Assembly: GCA_963784195.1 (NCBI GenBank)
Contig: CAWARA010000018.1
Location: forward strand, 372,001-436,000
Source of the DNA: CAVQAH01 sp963784195
GTDB lineage: Bacteria > Acidobacteriota > Vicinamibacteria > Vicinamibacterales > 2-12-FULL-66-21
Length of the DNA: 64,000 nucleotides
Direction of reading: 5' to 3'
The position numbers and the translations under genes are program-made. Of the stretch, positions 7,506-16,606 are shown in pieces. Below the pieces are notes generated by a model. It was not told where the DNA came from. It was given only the letters and a program-made list of their open reading frames with translations, and did no database searches. Numbering within the stretch: the first letter of the stretch is position 1; every line of letters starts with the position of its first letter.

Positions 7506-8016
7506 TCAGTACAGGTTTTACGTCCGCCGCATCGACTTCAACACTGACCGCCTGACCGATCAGATCGACAGCCAATACGAGGCGCGCGTGGGCGCCCTTG
7601 CGAACGAGCCTGCCGACGACACCCTTCAGAGGTCCGTGCACGACCTCCACGATCATGCCTTCCTTGATGAGCGGGCATGGATCGTATTGAAGGTCGGTTT
7701 CGACGAGGCGGCGGATCCCGTCGATCTCGCGTTCGGGAATCGGAGCGATTTCGCCGTTGAACGAAACGATGCTCACCACGCCGGAGCACTTGAGGATGTG
7801 CAGGCGATCGACTGCGTCGAATGAGGCGAAGCAGTAGCCCGGGAAGAGCGGCCAGTCGATCATCTTCTTACGGTCCTTCCACCGCCGCCAGCGCCCGACG
7901 GTCGGCAAAAAGACAGTAAAGCCCTTGGCCGCGATCTGATCGCGGACTACCTGCTCGTGTCGCGACCGTGTCCAGATGGCGTACCAGGCCAGCGCGTCGC
8001 GCGGCAGAGATTCCAC
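7506..8016 (-). CDS. NusG/RfaH-like transcription elongation factor (stop codon apparently lost to +1)
   Basis: About 169 aa. The NGN domain begins LAWYAIWTRSRHEQVV and includes GFTVFLPTVGRWRRWKDRKK and LFPGYCFASFD. A C-terminal KOW motif follows (EGMIVEVVHGPLKGVVGRLVRK). This pattern fits NusG paralogues of the RfaH/UpxY type that promote readthrough of long surface-polysaccharide operons. The GTG start at 8016 shares its G with the TAG stop of the SurA-like gene (TAGTG). After VDAADVKPV the frame as written runs on through repeat B and hundreds of bases into dusB out of frame. Removing one base near 7509 restores a TGA directly after KPV and gives a normal family length. The end coordinate given assumes that repair. 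Confidence 0.75.
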
Positions 8017-9125
8017 TAGTTGCCGGCGCTCCCGCTCTGCTGGGCCGCGACGTACTGGTCGTACGCCTTCTTCAGTTCGTCGTTCTTCCACACGATGATG
8101 GCCTGGCCCCGAACGCGATTCAGAAACCGCTGCACCTCGACGCGCTGGCGCTCAGAATACACGCGATCCGCAACGACGTCGCGGACGCTGTCGAAGGCCT
8201 GGGGAGCCGTCGCCTTGAACGTCTCGAGCTTCAGGAGCTGGTAGCCGCGCGCCGTACGGATCGGCTCGGTGACGTCGCCCGGCTTCATCTTCTCGAGCAA
8301 CTGCTGGAGCGCCGGCGAAAGCTCTGACACCTGAATAGGGCCGATCAACCCGCCGTTGGCTTTGGACGGCGCCGCAGAGACCTCGGTGGCGACCTTCGCG
8401 AAGTCTTCACCGCCGGAGATGCGCTTCCGCACTTCCGCAGCTTTCTCCGCCGCCTGATCGTCCTTCGCGACGTTGACGCCCGCCTGCCCCTGCTGCGTCG
8501 TCGCTGGAACCTCGATAAGGATTTCGCGGAGCGTGACCGTCGAGGGCTCGACGAACTCTTCTTTGTGAAGCTGGTAATACTGGCGAGCCTCTTCCTCGGT
8601 GATCTGAAGCTTCGAGCCGACCTCGCTTCGCTGAATCTCCTGCGTCAGGAACGTGCGCTCGACGTTCCGCCGAAGGTCGGCAATTGTCATCCCCTCCTGC
8701 TTCAACGCGCCCTGGAATTTTGCCTCGTCCTCGAGGTTCTGTTCCTTCCTCAGGTTCGCCAACCAGCGGTTGAACATCTCGTCGGTGAGCCGCAGCCCCT
8801 TCTCGCGGCCGAGCTGAACCAGGAGCAATTCGTCGATGGCATCGACCAGAATCTTCGGCGTGATCTCGGAGAGCATCTTCCGGAGTTGCGCATCGTTCTG
8901 AAGCGACTCAGGGCTGACGTCCGCCTTCATCCGCTGGAGCGTCGCGATCTGCCGCTGCTCCAGTTCCGTCTTGGTGATGATGTCGCCGTTGACCTTCACA
9001 AGGATTTGTTCGATCACTTCCTGTGAGGCCGCGGAGACCGAGGAGGGCGTCGACGCCACCAGGGCGCCGATCGTCATACCTGTCAACACGAGTGCGCCGA
9101 GTGTGCGGGTCAGTGCGTTCTTCAT
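8016..9125 (-). CDS. SurA-like periplasmic peptidyl-prolyl cis-trans isomerase
   Basis: A 369-aa secreted foldase. Residues 1-32 form a signal peptide (basic MKNALTR, hydrophobic core, cleavage near SAAS). A SurA N-terminal helical domain follows (VNGDIITKTELEQR). One PpiC-type rotamase domain occupies about residues 195-300 (VTLREILIEV through KPGDVTEPIRTARGYQLLKL). It should assist outer-membrane protein folding in the periplasm. Only one rotamase domain is present, whereas E. coli SurA has two. It is upstream of, and overlaps by one base, the NusG-like gene, and it follows mfd on the same strand. ATG at 9125 is supported by the signal peptide. Confidence 0.88.
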   Translation of the reverse strand: MKNALTRTLGALVLTGMTIGALVASTPSSVSAASQEVIEQILVKVNGDIITKTELEQRQIATLQRMKADVSPESLQNDAQLRKMLSEITPKILVDAIDELLLVQLGREKGLRLTDEMFNRWLANLRKEQNLEDEAKFQGALKQEGMTIADLRRNVERTFLTQEIQRSEVGSKLQITEEEARQYYQLHKEEFVEPSTVTLREILIEVPATTQQGQAGVNVAKDDQAAEKAAEVRKRISGGEDFAKVATEVSAAPSKANGGLIGPIQVSELSPALQQLLEKMKPGDVTEPIRTARGYQLLKLETFKATAPQAFDSVRDVVADRVYSERQRVEVQRFLNRVRGQAIIVWKNDELKKAYDQYVAAQQSGSAGN

Positions 9126-9182
9126 GAGTTCTTACCGGTTTCAATCCGCAGTTTCTGGTCTAAGTCGCTGCAATAGTAGATT

Positions 9183-12100
9183 TTAGTTGAGGGAGCTGCC
9201 AGCGCTCAACTCGCGGAGCAGGCCGCCCACCCGCGCGAAAAGGCCACCCTCCGAACGCGGGTCTTCCTTGGCTGGGCGCATGATCTCCGCCTTGGTAAAC
9301 CCGGAGGTGACCTCGCCGGCCTTCGCCCTCGCTGCCCACCAGGAGCCGCCAGCAACCGGATCCCCTCCCTTTCTCGGCACTTGCCGCCGCTGAGCCTCGG
9401 TCCGACCTGCGACTGACGGCCTCGGCTGCCGGACTGCGGGCTGACTCCTGAGGTCGAGCTTCATGGTGGCGGGTGGCACGAGAGCCAGATCCCCACGCTC
9501 CTGGACGACGCGGTAGAGCCACGCGGGATCGAGTTTCGCGTCGTGCCTGAACTTTAGGACGACGAGCTGACCCTCCCGGTCGAGAGACTCGAGCCCGATC
9601 TGGTCGGCCAGGAGCCTGATCGAGGCATACTCCGCGAGGTTCAGGATGGAATCAGGCGGAGCCCCATACCGATCGCGGACCTCGTCCATCACCCGGTTCA
9701 GCTCTTCCTCCCGTCGCACGGCAGCCATCCGGCGATAGACCGTCAGCCGCTGATTCATGTCCGGGATGTAGCTGTCTTCGATTCGCAGGTCGACCCGCAG
9801 GTTGACGTTCGCCCTGATCTCGTCTTCAATCTCTTCGCCGCGCAGCTCCTTGATCGTCTGCTCGAGGAGCTTCATGTACATATCGAAGCCGACCGCCTCG
9901 ATATGTCCGCTCTGCTCGCCGCCGAGCAGGTTCCCGGCGCCGCGAATCTCCAGATCGAGCGCAGCGACCCGGAATCCGCTGCCGAGATCGCTGAACTCCC
10001 GAATCGCGGCCAGTCGCTTCTTCGCCACAGGGGAGAGCGCCTCCTCGGGCGGAATCAGCAGGTACGCATATGCGCGGCGATCGGATCGTCCGACGCGGCC
10101 CCGCAACTGGTACAGCTGCGATAACCCATATCGGTCGGCGCGATTGATGACGATGGTGTTGGCGTTCGGGATGTCGAGCCCGTTCTCGATGATCGTCGTC
10201 GCGAGCAATACGTCGTACTTGTGAGCGACGAAATCGACCATCACCCGTTCGAGCTCCTCCTCGCTCATCTGCCCGTGGCCCACGCCGATGCGCGCCTCCG
10301 GCACGAGACGGGTGATCAGGTTGCCGAGCGAGTAGATCGATTCGACGCGATTGTGGACGAAATAGATCTGTCCCCCGCGCTCCAACTCGTTCCTGATCGC
10401 GCGCGAGATTACAGGCTGATCGAACTTCACCACGTTGGTCTGGATCGACAGCCGATCTTTCGGCGGCGTCTCGATGATCGACATGTCGCGGATGCCGGCC
10501 AGCGACATGTTCAGCGTGCGCGGAATCGGCGTGGCCGTCATCGTCAAGACGTCCACCCGCTTGCGCAGCTGCTTGATCCGCTCCTTGTGCGCGACGCCGA
10601 ACCGCTGTTCCTCGTCGACGACGAGCAGACCGAGGTCGCGGAACTGCACGTCCTTCGAGAGCAGGCGGTGCGTGCCAACGACGATTTCGACCTTGCCCGC
10701 CGACAGATCGTCCAGCGTGACCTTCTGCTCGGCCTTCGTGCGGAACCGGCTCAGCATGTCGACGCGAACCGGGAACGCGGCGAATCGGTCCTTGAGCGTC
10801 TTCACGTGCTGGAACGCCAACACGGTCGTCGGCGCCAGGACCGCCACCTGCTTGCCGTCCATGACCGCCTTGAACGCGGCGCGCATGGCGACCTCGGTCT
10901 TGCCGTAGCCGACGTCACCGCAGAGCAGGCGATCCATCGGCGTCGCCGTCTCCATGTCGCGCTTGATGTCGTCAATCGCGGTCCGCTGATCCGGTGTCAG
11001 CTCCCACTCGAAGGCGTCCTCGAACTCCTGCTGCCAGTGCGTGTCAGGGCTGAAGGCATGGCCCGGCACTGCCTTGCGCGCGGCGTACAGCTTCAGGAGC
11101 TCTTCGGCCATGTCGCGCATCGCTTTCTTGACACGCGTCTTGGCCTTTTCCCACGTGGTGCCACCGAGCCGATCGAGTGCAGGCCTGGTCGCGCCGGTGT
11201 AGCGCTGCACGAGATCGAGGCGCTCGACCGGAACGAACAATTTGTCGTCCCCGGCGTAGCGCAGCTCCATGAACTCCTGGGTTTCGTGCCCGAGCTCGAT
11301 TCGCTTGAGCCCGACGAACACGCCGATGCCGTGATCGACGTGCACGACCAGGTCGTTCACTTTCAGATCGCGGAAGTCAGAGAGGAACGCGCGGGCGGCC
11401 GAACGCCGGCGCTCATGAACCTTGCGCTCCTCCTCGAAGACGTCGGTCTCGGCCCAGATCTGCAGCGACGCGTCCGGCAACCGGAAACCGCGCGAGAGGT
11501 ACCCCGTGCCCACGAGCACTGCGGCTGCGTGCGCATCTGCGGCCCGCTCGATCGGAACCGCGAAGATCTCGTAATCGGCCAGCAACTCGATGGTCCGCTC
11601 GGCACGGCCGGGTGAGTGCGCGACGAAGACGATGGTGTCGCCCCGCTCGCGGGCACGCCGGATCTCGGCAACCCACTCGGCCATCCGGCCGTTGAACTCG
11701 AGTGCCGGCTGACAGGCGATGTGTGCGGTCTCGCCGATCTCGAGCGCGCTCAGCCGGGTCGCGCCCGCAAGCCAGCGCTCCGCCTCGTCCCACTCGATCA
11801 CCAGCTGCGATGGTTGCGGGACCCGAGCACCCTTCTCCAGCGCTTCTTCGTAACTGGCGCGAACCTGGCCGGTCAGCTTGATTCCCTGCGCGCGAACCTC
11901 GTCCAGCTCAGAAACCAGCACCGTCGGCCGCCCGGCAACCGACAGGTAGTCGAATATCGTGGCGCTTCGGTCGTCGTCTCCCGATCCGGGAACGAGCTCC
12001 TGCAGCGGAATCACGGCTGCTTGACCGAGGCCCCCGATGGATCGCTGCGTCGATGGATCGTAGGAACGAATCGACTCGATCGTGTCGCCGACGAATTCCA

Positions 12101-12749
12101 GACGGACGGGCTGCTTCGCACCGGCAGGAAAGAAGTCGACCACACCACCGCGCATGCAGAACTCGCCCGATTCGTCGACCGGATCCTGACGGGTGTAGCC
12201 GGCCGCGGCGAGCAGATCGGCAAGGTCTGTGGGCGAGATGTCCTGACCCGGAACGAGGTTCGCAGCGGTCGCCGCGATTCGACCGGTTGCGCTGACTTTC
12301 GGCAGCAGGGCGGCACCTGACGCGATCACCAGACGCGCAGTTCCCGAGGCCAGCGCATGCAGAGTGCGCGCGCGGGCGGAAGCGATCTCGAAATGCGGGG
12401 CGAGTCCCCGGTACGGATCGACTTCGTGCGACGGGAAGGGCAGCACGACCCGCTCGACGTCAGCGTCGGAGAGCCCCTCGAGCGCGGCGAGGAAGAATCG
12501 GGCGTCGCTCGTCGCGCGCTCGACGTCCGCGTCCGTGGGAACGATCAAGATGGTGATGTTCCGCGCAGCTGCGGCGGCCGCGAACATCGCCGTTGCCGGC
12601 GCGTTGAGGCCGGAGACGGCCGGCTTCGGCACACCCATTCCCAGTTGGCCCGCGGCCGATTTCAGGATCGCTCGAAGCGTCAGGGAACTGGAGGTGTAGG
12701 TCGTCACGACGGCGGCCCCGCGTGAGGCGGCAACCTTCGATTGTACCAT
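9183..12749 (-). CDS. mfd: Transcription-repair coupling factor
   Basis: About 1188 aa, the usual Mfd size. The UvrB-homology region is followed by the polymerase-interacting CarD-like domain (VNDLVVHVDHGIGVFVGL). The RecG-like translocase has Walker A GDVGYGKTEVA, the DEEQ box VVDEEQRFGVAHK, TATPIPRTL, and motif VI QLRGRVGRS. The TRCF C-terminal domain is present and followed by an extra low-complexity tail of about 110 residues. It displaces stalled RNA polymerase at lesions and recruits UvrA. Three starts are possible: GTG at 12761, ATG at 12749 and GTG at 12707. ATG 12749 is chosen because AAGG lies 12-15 nt upstream. A TACAAT hexamer lies inside the extra N-terminal codons, which would favour the 12707 start if it is the -10. 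Confidence 0.95.
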   Translation of the reverse strand: MVQSKVAASRGAAVVTTYTSSSLTLRAILKSAAGQLGMGVPKPAVSGLNAPATAMFAAAAAARNITILIVPTDADVERATSDARFFLAALEGLSDADVERVVLPFPSHEVDPYRGLAPHFEIASARARTLHALASGTARLVIASGAALLPKVSATGRIAATAANLVPGQDISPTDLADLLAAAGYTRQDPVDESGEFCMRGGVVDFFPAGAKQPVRLEFVGDTIESIRSYDPSTQRSIGGLGQAAVIPLQELVPGSGDDDRSATIFDYLSVAGRPTVLVSELDEVRAQGIKLTGQVRASYEEALEKGARVPQPSQLVIEWDEAERWLAGATRLSALEIGETAHIACQPALEFNGRMAEWVAEIRRARERGDTIVFVAHSPGRAERTIELLADYEIFAVPIERAADAHAAAVLVGTGYLSRGFRLPDASLQIWAETDVFEEERKVHERRRSAARAFLSDFRDLKVNDLVVHVDHGIGVFVGLKRIELGHETQEFMELRYAGDDKLFVPVERLDLVQRYTGATRPALDRLGGTTWEKAKTRVKKAMRDMAEELLKLYAARKAVPGHAFSPDTHWQQEFEDAFEWELTPDQRTAIDDIKRDMETATPMDRLLCGDVGYGKTEVAMRAAFKAVMDGKQVAVLAPTTVLAFQHVKTLKDRFAAFPVRVDMLSRFRTKAEQKVTLDDLSAGKVEIVVGTHRLLSKDVQFRDLGLLVVDEEQRFGVAHKERIKQLRKRVDVLTMTATPIPRTLNMSLAGIRDMSIIETPPKDRLSIQTNVVKFDQPVISRAIRNELERGGQIYFVHNRVESIYSLGNLITRLVPEARIGVGHGQMSEEELERVMVDFVAHKYDVLLATTIIENGLDIPNANTIVINRADRYGLSQLYQLRGRVGRSDRRAYAYLLIPPEEALSPVAKKRLAAIREFSDLGSGFRVAALDLEIRGAGNLLGGEQSGHIEAVGFDMYMKLLEQTIKELRGEEIEDEIRANVNLRVDLRIEDSYIPDMNQRLTVYRRMAAVRREEELNRVMDEVRDRYGAPPDSILNLAEYASIRLLADQIGLESLDREGQLVVLKFRHDAKLDPAWLYRVVQERGDLALVPPATMKLDLRSQPAVRQPRPSVAGRTEAQRRQVPRKGGDPVAGGSWWAARAKAGEVTSGFTKAEIMRPAKEDPRSEGGLFARVGGLLRELSAGSSLN

Positions 12750-12787
12750 CCGCGCGCGCACCTTAAATGGAAGAGCCGGATCGAACC

Positions 12788-12842
12788 TTGACGGCCCCGG
12801 AGCCGGAGCCTACACTCGCACCGATCCACCGACCGAGGAGGT
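12788..12842 (+). promoter_or_regulatory. Sigma-70 promoter and Shine-Dalgarno of the DUF1059 gene
   Basis: TTGACG at 12788-12793 and TACACT at 12811-12816 are separated by exactly 17 bp. GAGGAGGT at 12835-12842 stands 4 nt before the ATG. This is one of the clearest housekeeping promoters in the window and drives a monocistronic gene. Confidence 0.75.
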
Positions 12843-12846
12843 CCCG

Positions 12847-13026
12847 ATGGCGAAAGTGCTGAAGTGTGCCGACCTGAACCCGGGATGCGACACGGTGATC
12901 GTGGGAAAGGACGCCGACGAGGTGTTCGCGAAGGCTGAAGCCCACGCCCGAAAGGATCACAACATGACGATCATCCCTCCGAGCGTCATGTCGCAGATCG
13001 AAGCGGCCATCAAAGAGAAAGCGTAG
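12847..13026 (+). CDS. DUF1059 family small protein
   Basis: A 59-aa protein beginning MAKVLKCADLNPGCD, with Cys7 and Cys14 spaced as in DUF1059 proteins. It continues with a helical segment (DEVFAKAEAHARKDHNM) and ends with a second short helix. DUF1059 proteins are small, often stress-associated and without known activity. It has its own strong promoter and Shine-Dalgarno, and is convergent with the YCII/anti-sigma gene. The length is typical for the family. Confidence 0.82.
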   Translation: MAKVLKCADLNPGCDTVIVGKDADEVFAKAEAHARKDHNMTIIPPSVMSQIEAAIKEKA

Positions 13027-13040
13027 CCGCTGGAGATCCG

Positions 13041-13580
13041 TCAGGTGGGATCGATCCGACGCACGACGATCGTGCCGCCCCGCTTGACGTGAGGATGTGA
13101 TACTGCCAGCTGCTGCGCGCGCTGGACATCAGCTGCCTGGACGATAAAGAAGCCGCGAAGATCCGCCCGAACCGGGTTGTTCAGCGGCGCACCGACGAGA
13201 AGCTCCGAATCGTCGGCGAGCTTCTCGCCGGACACTTCCGTCCCTGACGCTGCCAGCCGCCGCGCCCAGTCGCCGTACTCCCGTACGCCATCGTCCGACG
13301 GAGTGTCTGTGCCGCCATAGAGGAGCAGCATGAAGCGCGGCTGCTCGTCGTGGCTGTGCGCCGGCTCGCCGGCCGGCCGCAGCAACCAGCCCGCAGCGAA
13401 ACCCAGAAGCGGCAACAGAATCATCGCGGCGCGGCGCGCGAGCACCGGACGAGCCGATGCAACAAGACCTCTGCGTCCGAGATCGGTCTCGATCCGATCG
13501 CGCAGCCCTGCCGGAGGCGCAATTTCTCGAGGCAGATCTTTCAGTTCTGATGGCCGATCGTCATTGTCGTCGGCGTGCAT
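13041..13580 (-). CDS. Membrane-anchored YCII/DGPF-domain protein, putative anti-sigma partner
   Basis: A 179-aa protein. Residues 1-50 are soluble and acidic/basic, residues 51-68 form one membrane helix (AAMILLPLLGFAAGWLL), and residues 81-178 are a YCII/DGPF-like domain (RFMLLLYGG, REYGDWARRLAASG, GFFIVQAADVQRAQQLA). It overlaps the end of the ECF sigma gene by 20 bp, the position usually taken by an anti-sigma factor. Free-standing DGPF proteins are known next to ECF42 sigma factors, but fusion of the domain to a membrane anchor in the anti-sigma position is unusual. The N-terminus has no zinc-binding HxxxCxxC motif. The anti-sigma role is inferred from position and topology only. Confidence 0.65.
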   Translation of the reverse strand: MHADDNDDRPSELKDLPREIAPPAGLRDRIETDLGRRGLVASARPVLARRAAMILLPLLGFAAGWLLRPAGEPAHSHDEQPRFMLLLYGGTDTPSDDGVREYGDWARRLAASGTEVSGEKLADDSELLVGAPLNNPVRADLRGFFIVQAADVQRAQQLAVSHPHVKRGGTIVVRRIDPT

Positions 13581-14130
13581 CGTGTTCCTCCGTGCTGCCG
13601 CTCAGCCAGCGCTTGAACGTCGACCGCGCCCGGGAGAGCTGACTACGTGCGGTTCCTTCGTCGATGCCGAGCAGGTGGGCGATCTCGCGATGCGTGTAAC
13701 CCTCGATGTCGTGCAACACGAGCACCGCGCGATAACCGGGCGGCAAGCGGGCGAGCAACTCTTCGACCTGAAGGCGGTCGGATCGGTCTGACACGGTCGC
13801 TGGCGGGTCGGGTAGGGCAACCGGCCACCAGGCTTCGCGCACGCGCTCGCGGCAGCAGTTCACTGTGATCCCGCAGAGCCAGGTTCGCAGAGACGATTCC
13901 CACCTGAAGGATGGCAGACTCGACAGCGCTCGCAGCCACGCCTCCTGCACCGCGTCCTCGGCGTCGTTCGATCGACCGCCGAGGAAGCGCAGCGCAAGCG
14001 CAAACATCGCGCCCGCATGACGCTCGTACAAGTCGCGAAACGAACCGTTCGAACGCGAGCGCAGGTAGTCGTCGACGACCTCGCGGTCGCCTCGACCGGC
14101 CGGAGAATTCCAGCGCAGGCCTCGAAACAT
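13561..14130 (-). CDS. ECF RNA polymerase sigma factor
   Basis: A 189-aa extracytoplasmic-function sigma factor. Region 2 is FRDLYERHAGAMFALAL, then NDAEDAVQEAWLRAL and TWLCGITVNCCRE. Region 4 is LPPGYRAVLVLHDIEGYTH, then REIAHLLGIDEGTARSQLS. Region 3 is absent and there is no C-terminal extension, so it is not of the ECF41 or ECF42 tail-bearing type. The ATG at 14130 starts MFRGLRWNSPAGRGDREVV; the reading continues upstream through the VOC gene in another frame and should not be included. It overlaps the downstream YCII-anchor gene by 20 bp, implying coupled expression. Confidence 0.9.
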   Translation of the reverse strand: MFRGLRWNSPAGRGDREVVDDYLRSRSNGSFRDLYERHAGAMFALALRFLGGRSNDAEDAVQEAWLRALSSLPSFRWESSLRTWLCGITVNCCRERVREAWWPVALPDPPATVSDRSDRLQVEELLARLPPGYRAVLVLHDIEGYTHREIAHLLGIDEGTARSQLSRARSTFKRWLSGSTEEHDARRRQ

Positions 14131-14137
14131 GCTCGGC

Positions 14138-14596
14138 CTATTGAGGTGGCGGCGGTCCGGCCAGACGCAGGCGGTTCCCGTCAGGATCGGTGAAGCCTGC
14201 AAGCGCCACTTTACCGGGAATGACCTGTGTCGGTCCGGTGAACTTGACGCCGCGGCTCTCGAGCACCGTCCGCGCCGCGGCAACGTCCGCAACGCCGAAG
14301 TTGATCACAGCGGCGCCGGTTCCGGACAACGACGAGCCCTCGCTGAGTCCGATCTCGAGCCCGGGGACGCTCGTCGCGATGTGCGCGAACTTGAGGTCGT
14401 CGCGCCGCTCGGTCACCTTGAACTCGAGCACGTCGCGATAGAACGTGACGGCCTTGTCGAGATTCGACACGCCGACCTGCACGACGACGGTCTGGCGGTA
14501 CGTCAGGCCCGCTGGCGCCGACGACGACGCGAGCGCCGGCAAGACAGCAATCAGGGACAGAAGTAGGGTGGGCATGTTGGAGACAGTCATAGTCAT
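14138..14596 (-). CDS. Secreted VOC (glyoxalase/bleomycin-resistance fold) protein
   Basis: A 152-aa protein with a probable signal peptide (MTMTVSNMPTLLLSLIAVLP, cleavage near ASSSA). A single vicinal-oxygen-chelate domain follows (VVVQVGVSNLDKAVTFYRDV, then TGAAVINFGVADVAAART and GFTDPDGNRLRLAG). VOC proteins bind a divalent metal and act in diverse ring-cleavage, lyase or binding reactions; the substrate here is unknown. An exported VOC protein is less common than a cytosolic one. It ends 7 bp before the ECF sigma gene on the same strand, so it may be co-transcribed with it. Confidence 0.8.
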   Translation of the reverse strand: MTMTVSNMPTLLLSLIAVLPALASSSAPAGLTYRQTVVVQVGVSNLDKAVTFYRDVLEFKVTERRDDLKFAHIATSVPGLEIGLSEGSSLSGTGAAVINFGVADVAAARTVLESRGVKFTGPTQVIPGKVALAGFTDPDGNRLRLAGPPPPQ

Positions 14597-14754
14597 GCGA
14601 ATGAGTGTCCTGACACGACCAAAACGTTGCGTGGGGTCGAATGGGTGACGCGCGGACTGGACACAGCATTCGGTTGACAGCATCAGCGGCTGCCTGCCAG
14701 CGCCGGCGTTGCCGTCGGCCGAGCCGCTGAGCGGCTGCGGCGACCGGCAGCTGC

Positions 14755-15246
14755 TCACCCTGACTTTATTCGCTCGATGATCGCGGTCGTCGAGTATCCC
14801 TGTTCGACGGCAACGCGGACGACGCGGCCGCCGCGGGCTTCGACGGTATCTCGGCCGACGATCTGATCGGCGGGCCAGTCGGCGCCCTTGACGAGAATGT
14901 CCGGCTGGATGGCGCGGATGATCTCGGCGGGCGTGTCTTCGTCGAACAGCGCGACGGCGTCCACGCAGTCGAGCGCCGCGAGCACTTCCGCCCGCTCGCC
15001 CTCCGGGTTGATGGGACGGCCGGCGCCTTTGTTCCGACGCACTGACGCGTCGGAGTTCAGGCCGACGATGAGCAGGTCTCCGAGCGAACGGGCGTGCTGG
15101 AGGTATCGAAGATGCCCGGGATGGATCAAATCGAAGACCCCGTTCGTGAAGACGACCCGATCGCCGGACGCGCGCCGCGATTCGGCAAACGCGGCCGCCT
15201 CACGGCGGCTCATCAACGCCGGCCGATCGCCGTCACTCGGACGCAT
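14755..15246 (-). CDS. D-glycero-beta-D-manno-heptose 1-phosphate adenylyltransferase (HldE C-terminal type)
   Basis: A 163-aa nucleotidyltransferase that would make ADP-heptose for LPS core. The cytidylyltransferase fold begins VVFTNGVFDLIHPGHLRYL, with the HxGH motif as HPGH. It continues with IVGLNSDASVRRNKG and VLAALDCVDAVALFDEDTPAEI, and ends GYSTTAIIERI. It is the free-standing RfaE2 form, without a kinase domain. The ATG at 15246 overlaps the stop of the upstream Wzt-like gene. Its place after an O-antigen-type exporter fits surface glycan assembly. Confidence 0.9.
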   Translation of the reverse strand: MRPSDGDRPALMSRREAAAFAESRRASGDRVVFTNGVFDLIHPGHLRYLQHARSLGDLLIVGLNSDASVRRNKGAGRPINPEGERAEVLAALDCVDAVALFDEDTPAEIIRAIQPDILVKGADWPADQIVGRDTVEARGGRVVRVAVEQGYSTTAIIERIKSG

Positions 15247-16597
15247 GTGGGCGGGGCGTGGTGTCCACGCTGACGCCATCCGAGAAGCGCCACACGTGCT
15301 TCGGTCTGTAGATCCCGACGTCCTTGGTGCGCGACTTGATTCTGAACGTGTAGAGCAAGCGATGGTAGTCGTACGGGAAGCCGTCGAACTTGTGGACGGC
15401 CACATCGAGCTTGTACGTGCCCTCCACCAGGTCGATGCTGTCGACGGTGAAGATGGCTTCAGCATCGCCGTAGATCCGTGTGAGCTTGAGCTCCTCGAGA
15501 CTGGTGTTGGTGCCGTAGCAGCAGACGCCCTCGGCGTTGAAGATGCCGATGCCGATCACCACGTCGTCGATCGCCAGGGGGGCCCGCATCCGGATGTGCA
15601 CGTCCAACCTGTCGCCGGATTGAAACACGTGCGCCCGTTCGCCATCGGATGACGCGATCATGACGTCCGTGATTTCGACTTCACGCGATCCCCATCGTCC
15701 TTCGGTCGCGCGGAACATGTCCGCCGGAGCTCCGGCGGTCTCCACGGGATGATCGGGAAGCACGGCAGCAGCCGGCTCTTCCGGCGACATGATGGCCGTC
15801 GCCGCCGCCTCGGCGGCCTTGGCATCCGCGGCCGCGAGCTGTTTCTCCTCGGTGACCTCGACGTCGGTCACGTAAGCGCCGACCACGCGCTTCGGATCGC
15901 CCATCGCCTTCATCTTTCCGCCATCGAGCCACAAGGCCTCGTCACAGAAGCGCTCGACCATCCCCAGCGAATGCGTGACGAGGAGGATCGTCCGGCCGCG
16001 GCGCTTGAACTCGGCGAATTTGTCGAGGCACTTGTGCGTGAAACCTTCGTCCCCGACAGCCAGCACTTCGTCGACGAGCAGCACGTCCGGATCGACATGG
16101 ATGGCGACCGCGAAGCCAAGACGCATGTACATGCCGGACGAGTACGTCTTGACCGGTGCGTCGATGAACTCTTTCATCTCGGCAAACTCGACGATCTCGT
16201 CGAAGCGCCTGGCGATATCTTTTTTCGTGAGCCCGAGCATGATGCCGTTGATGAAGACGTTCTCGCGGCCCGAGATCTCCGGATGGAATCCGGCGCCGAG
16301 CTCGATCAAGGCCGAGATGCGGCCGTTCACCCGCACGGTTCCCGACGTCGGTTTCGTGATGCCGGCGACGAGCTTCAGCATCGTGCTCTTGCCGGATCCG
16401 TTGCGCCCGATCACCCCAAGCGTGCGGCCGCGCGGAACGGTGAACGTCACGTCCTGAACCGCCGCGAATGTCTCGTCCGGATTCAGGTCACGGATGAGAC
16501 TACCCGACAGCAGCGCGCTCTTCAGCGTGGCGAACTGCCGCCGTCGCGAGTATCGGCGATAGAGCTTCGACGCGTGTGTGACTTCGATGGCATTCAT
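15233..16597 (-). CDS. Wzt-like polysaccharide ABC exporter ATPase
   Basis: A 454-aa ATPase of an ABC-2 O-antigen/teichoic-acid type exporter. Walker A is GRNGSGKSTMLKLV, the signature is TYSSGMYMRLGFAVA, and Walker B is DVLLVDEVLAVGD. After the nucleotide-binding domain (to about residue 260) comes a linker rich in Ala and Glu, then a beta-rich Wzt C-terminal domain (about 310-454) of the kind that recognises the glycan end. The true start is the ATG at 16597 (MNAIEVTHASKLYRRYS). Reading further upstream only translates repeat C. No Shine-Dalgarno is visible because repeat C ends about 10 bp upstream. It pairs with the permease at 16716-17507. Confidence 0.93.
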   Translation of the reverse strand: MNAIEVTHASKLYRRYSRRRQFATLKSALLSGSLIRDLNPDETFAAVQDVTFTVPRGRTLGVIGRNGSGKSTMLKLVAGITKPTSGTVRVNGRISALIELGAGFHPEISGRENVFINGIMLGLTKKDIARRFDEIVEFAEMKEFIDAPVKTYSSGMYMRLGFAVAIHVDPDVLLVDEVLAVGDEGFTHKCLDKFAEFKRRGRTILLVTHSLGMVERFCDEALWLDGGKMKAMGDPKRVVGAYVTDVEVTEEKQLAAADAKAAEAAATAIMSPEEPAAAVLPDHPVETAGAPADMFRATEGRWGSREVEITDVMIASSDGERAHVFQSGDRLDVHIRMRAPLAIDDVVIGIGIFNAEGVCCYGTNTSLEELKLTRIYGDAEAIFTVDSIDLVEGTYKLDVAVHKFDGFPYDYHRLLYTFRIKSRTKDVGIYRPKHVWRFSDGVSVDTTPRPHASE

Positions 16598-16606
16598 GGC
16601 TGAATC

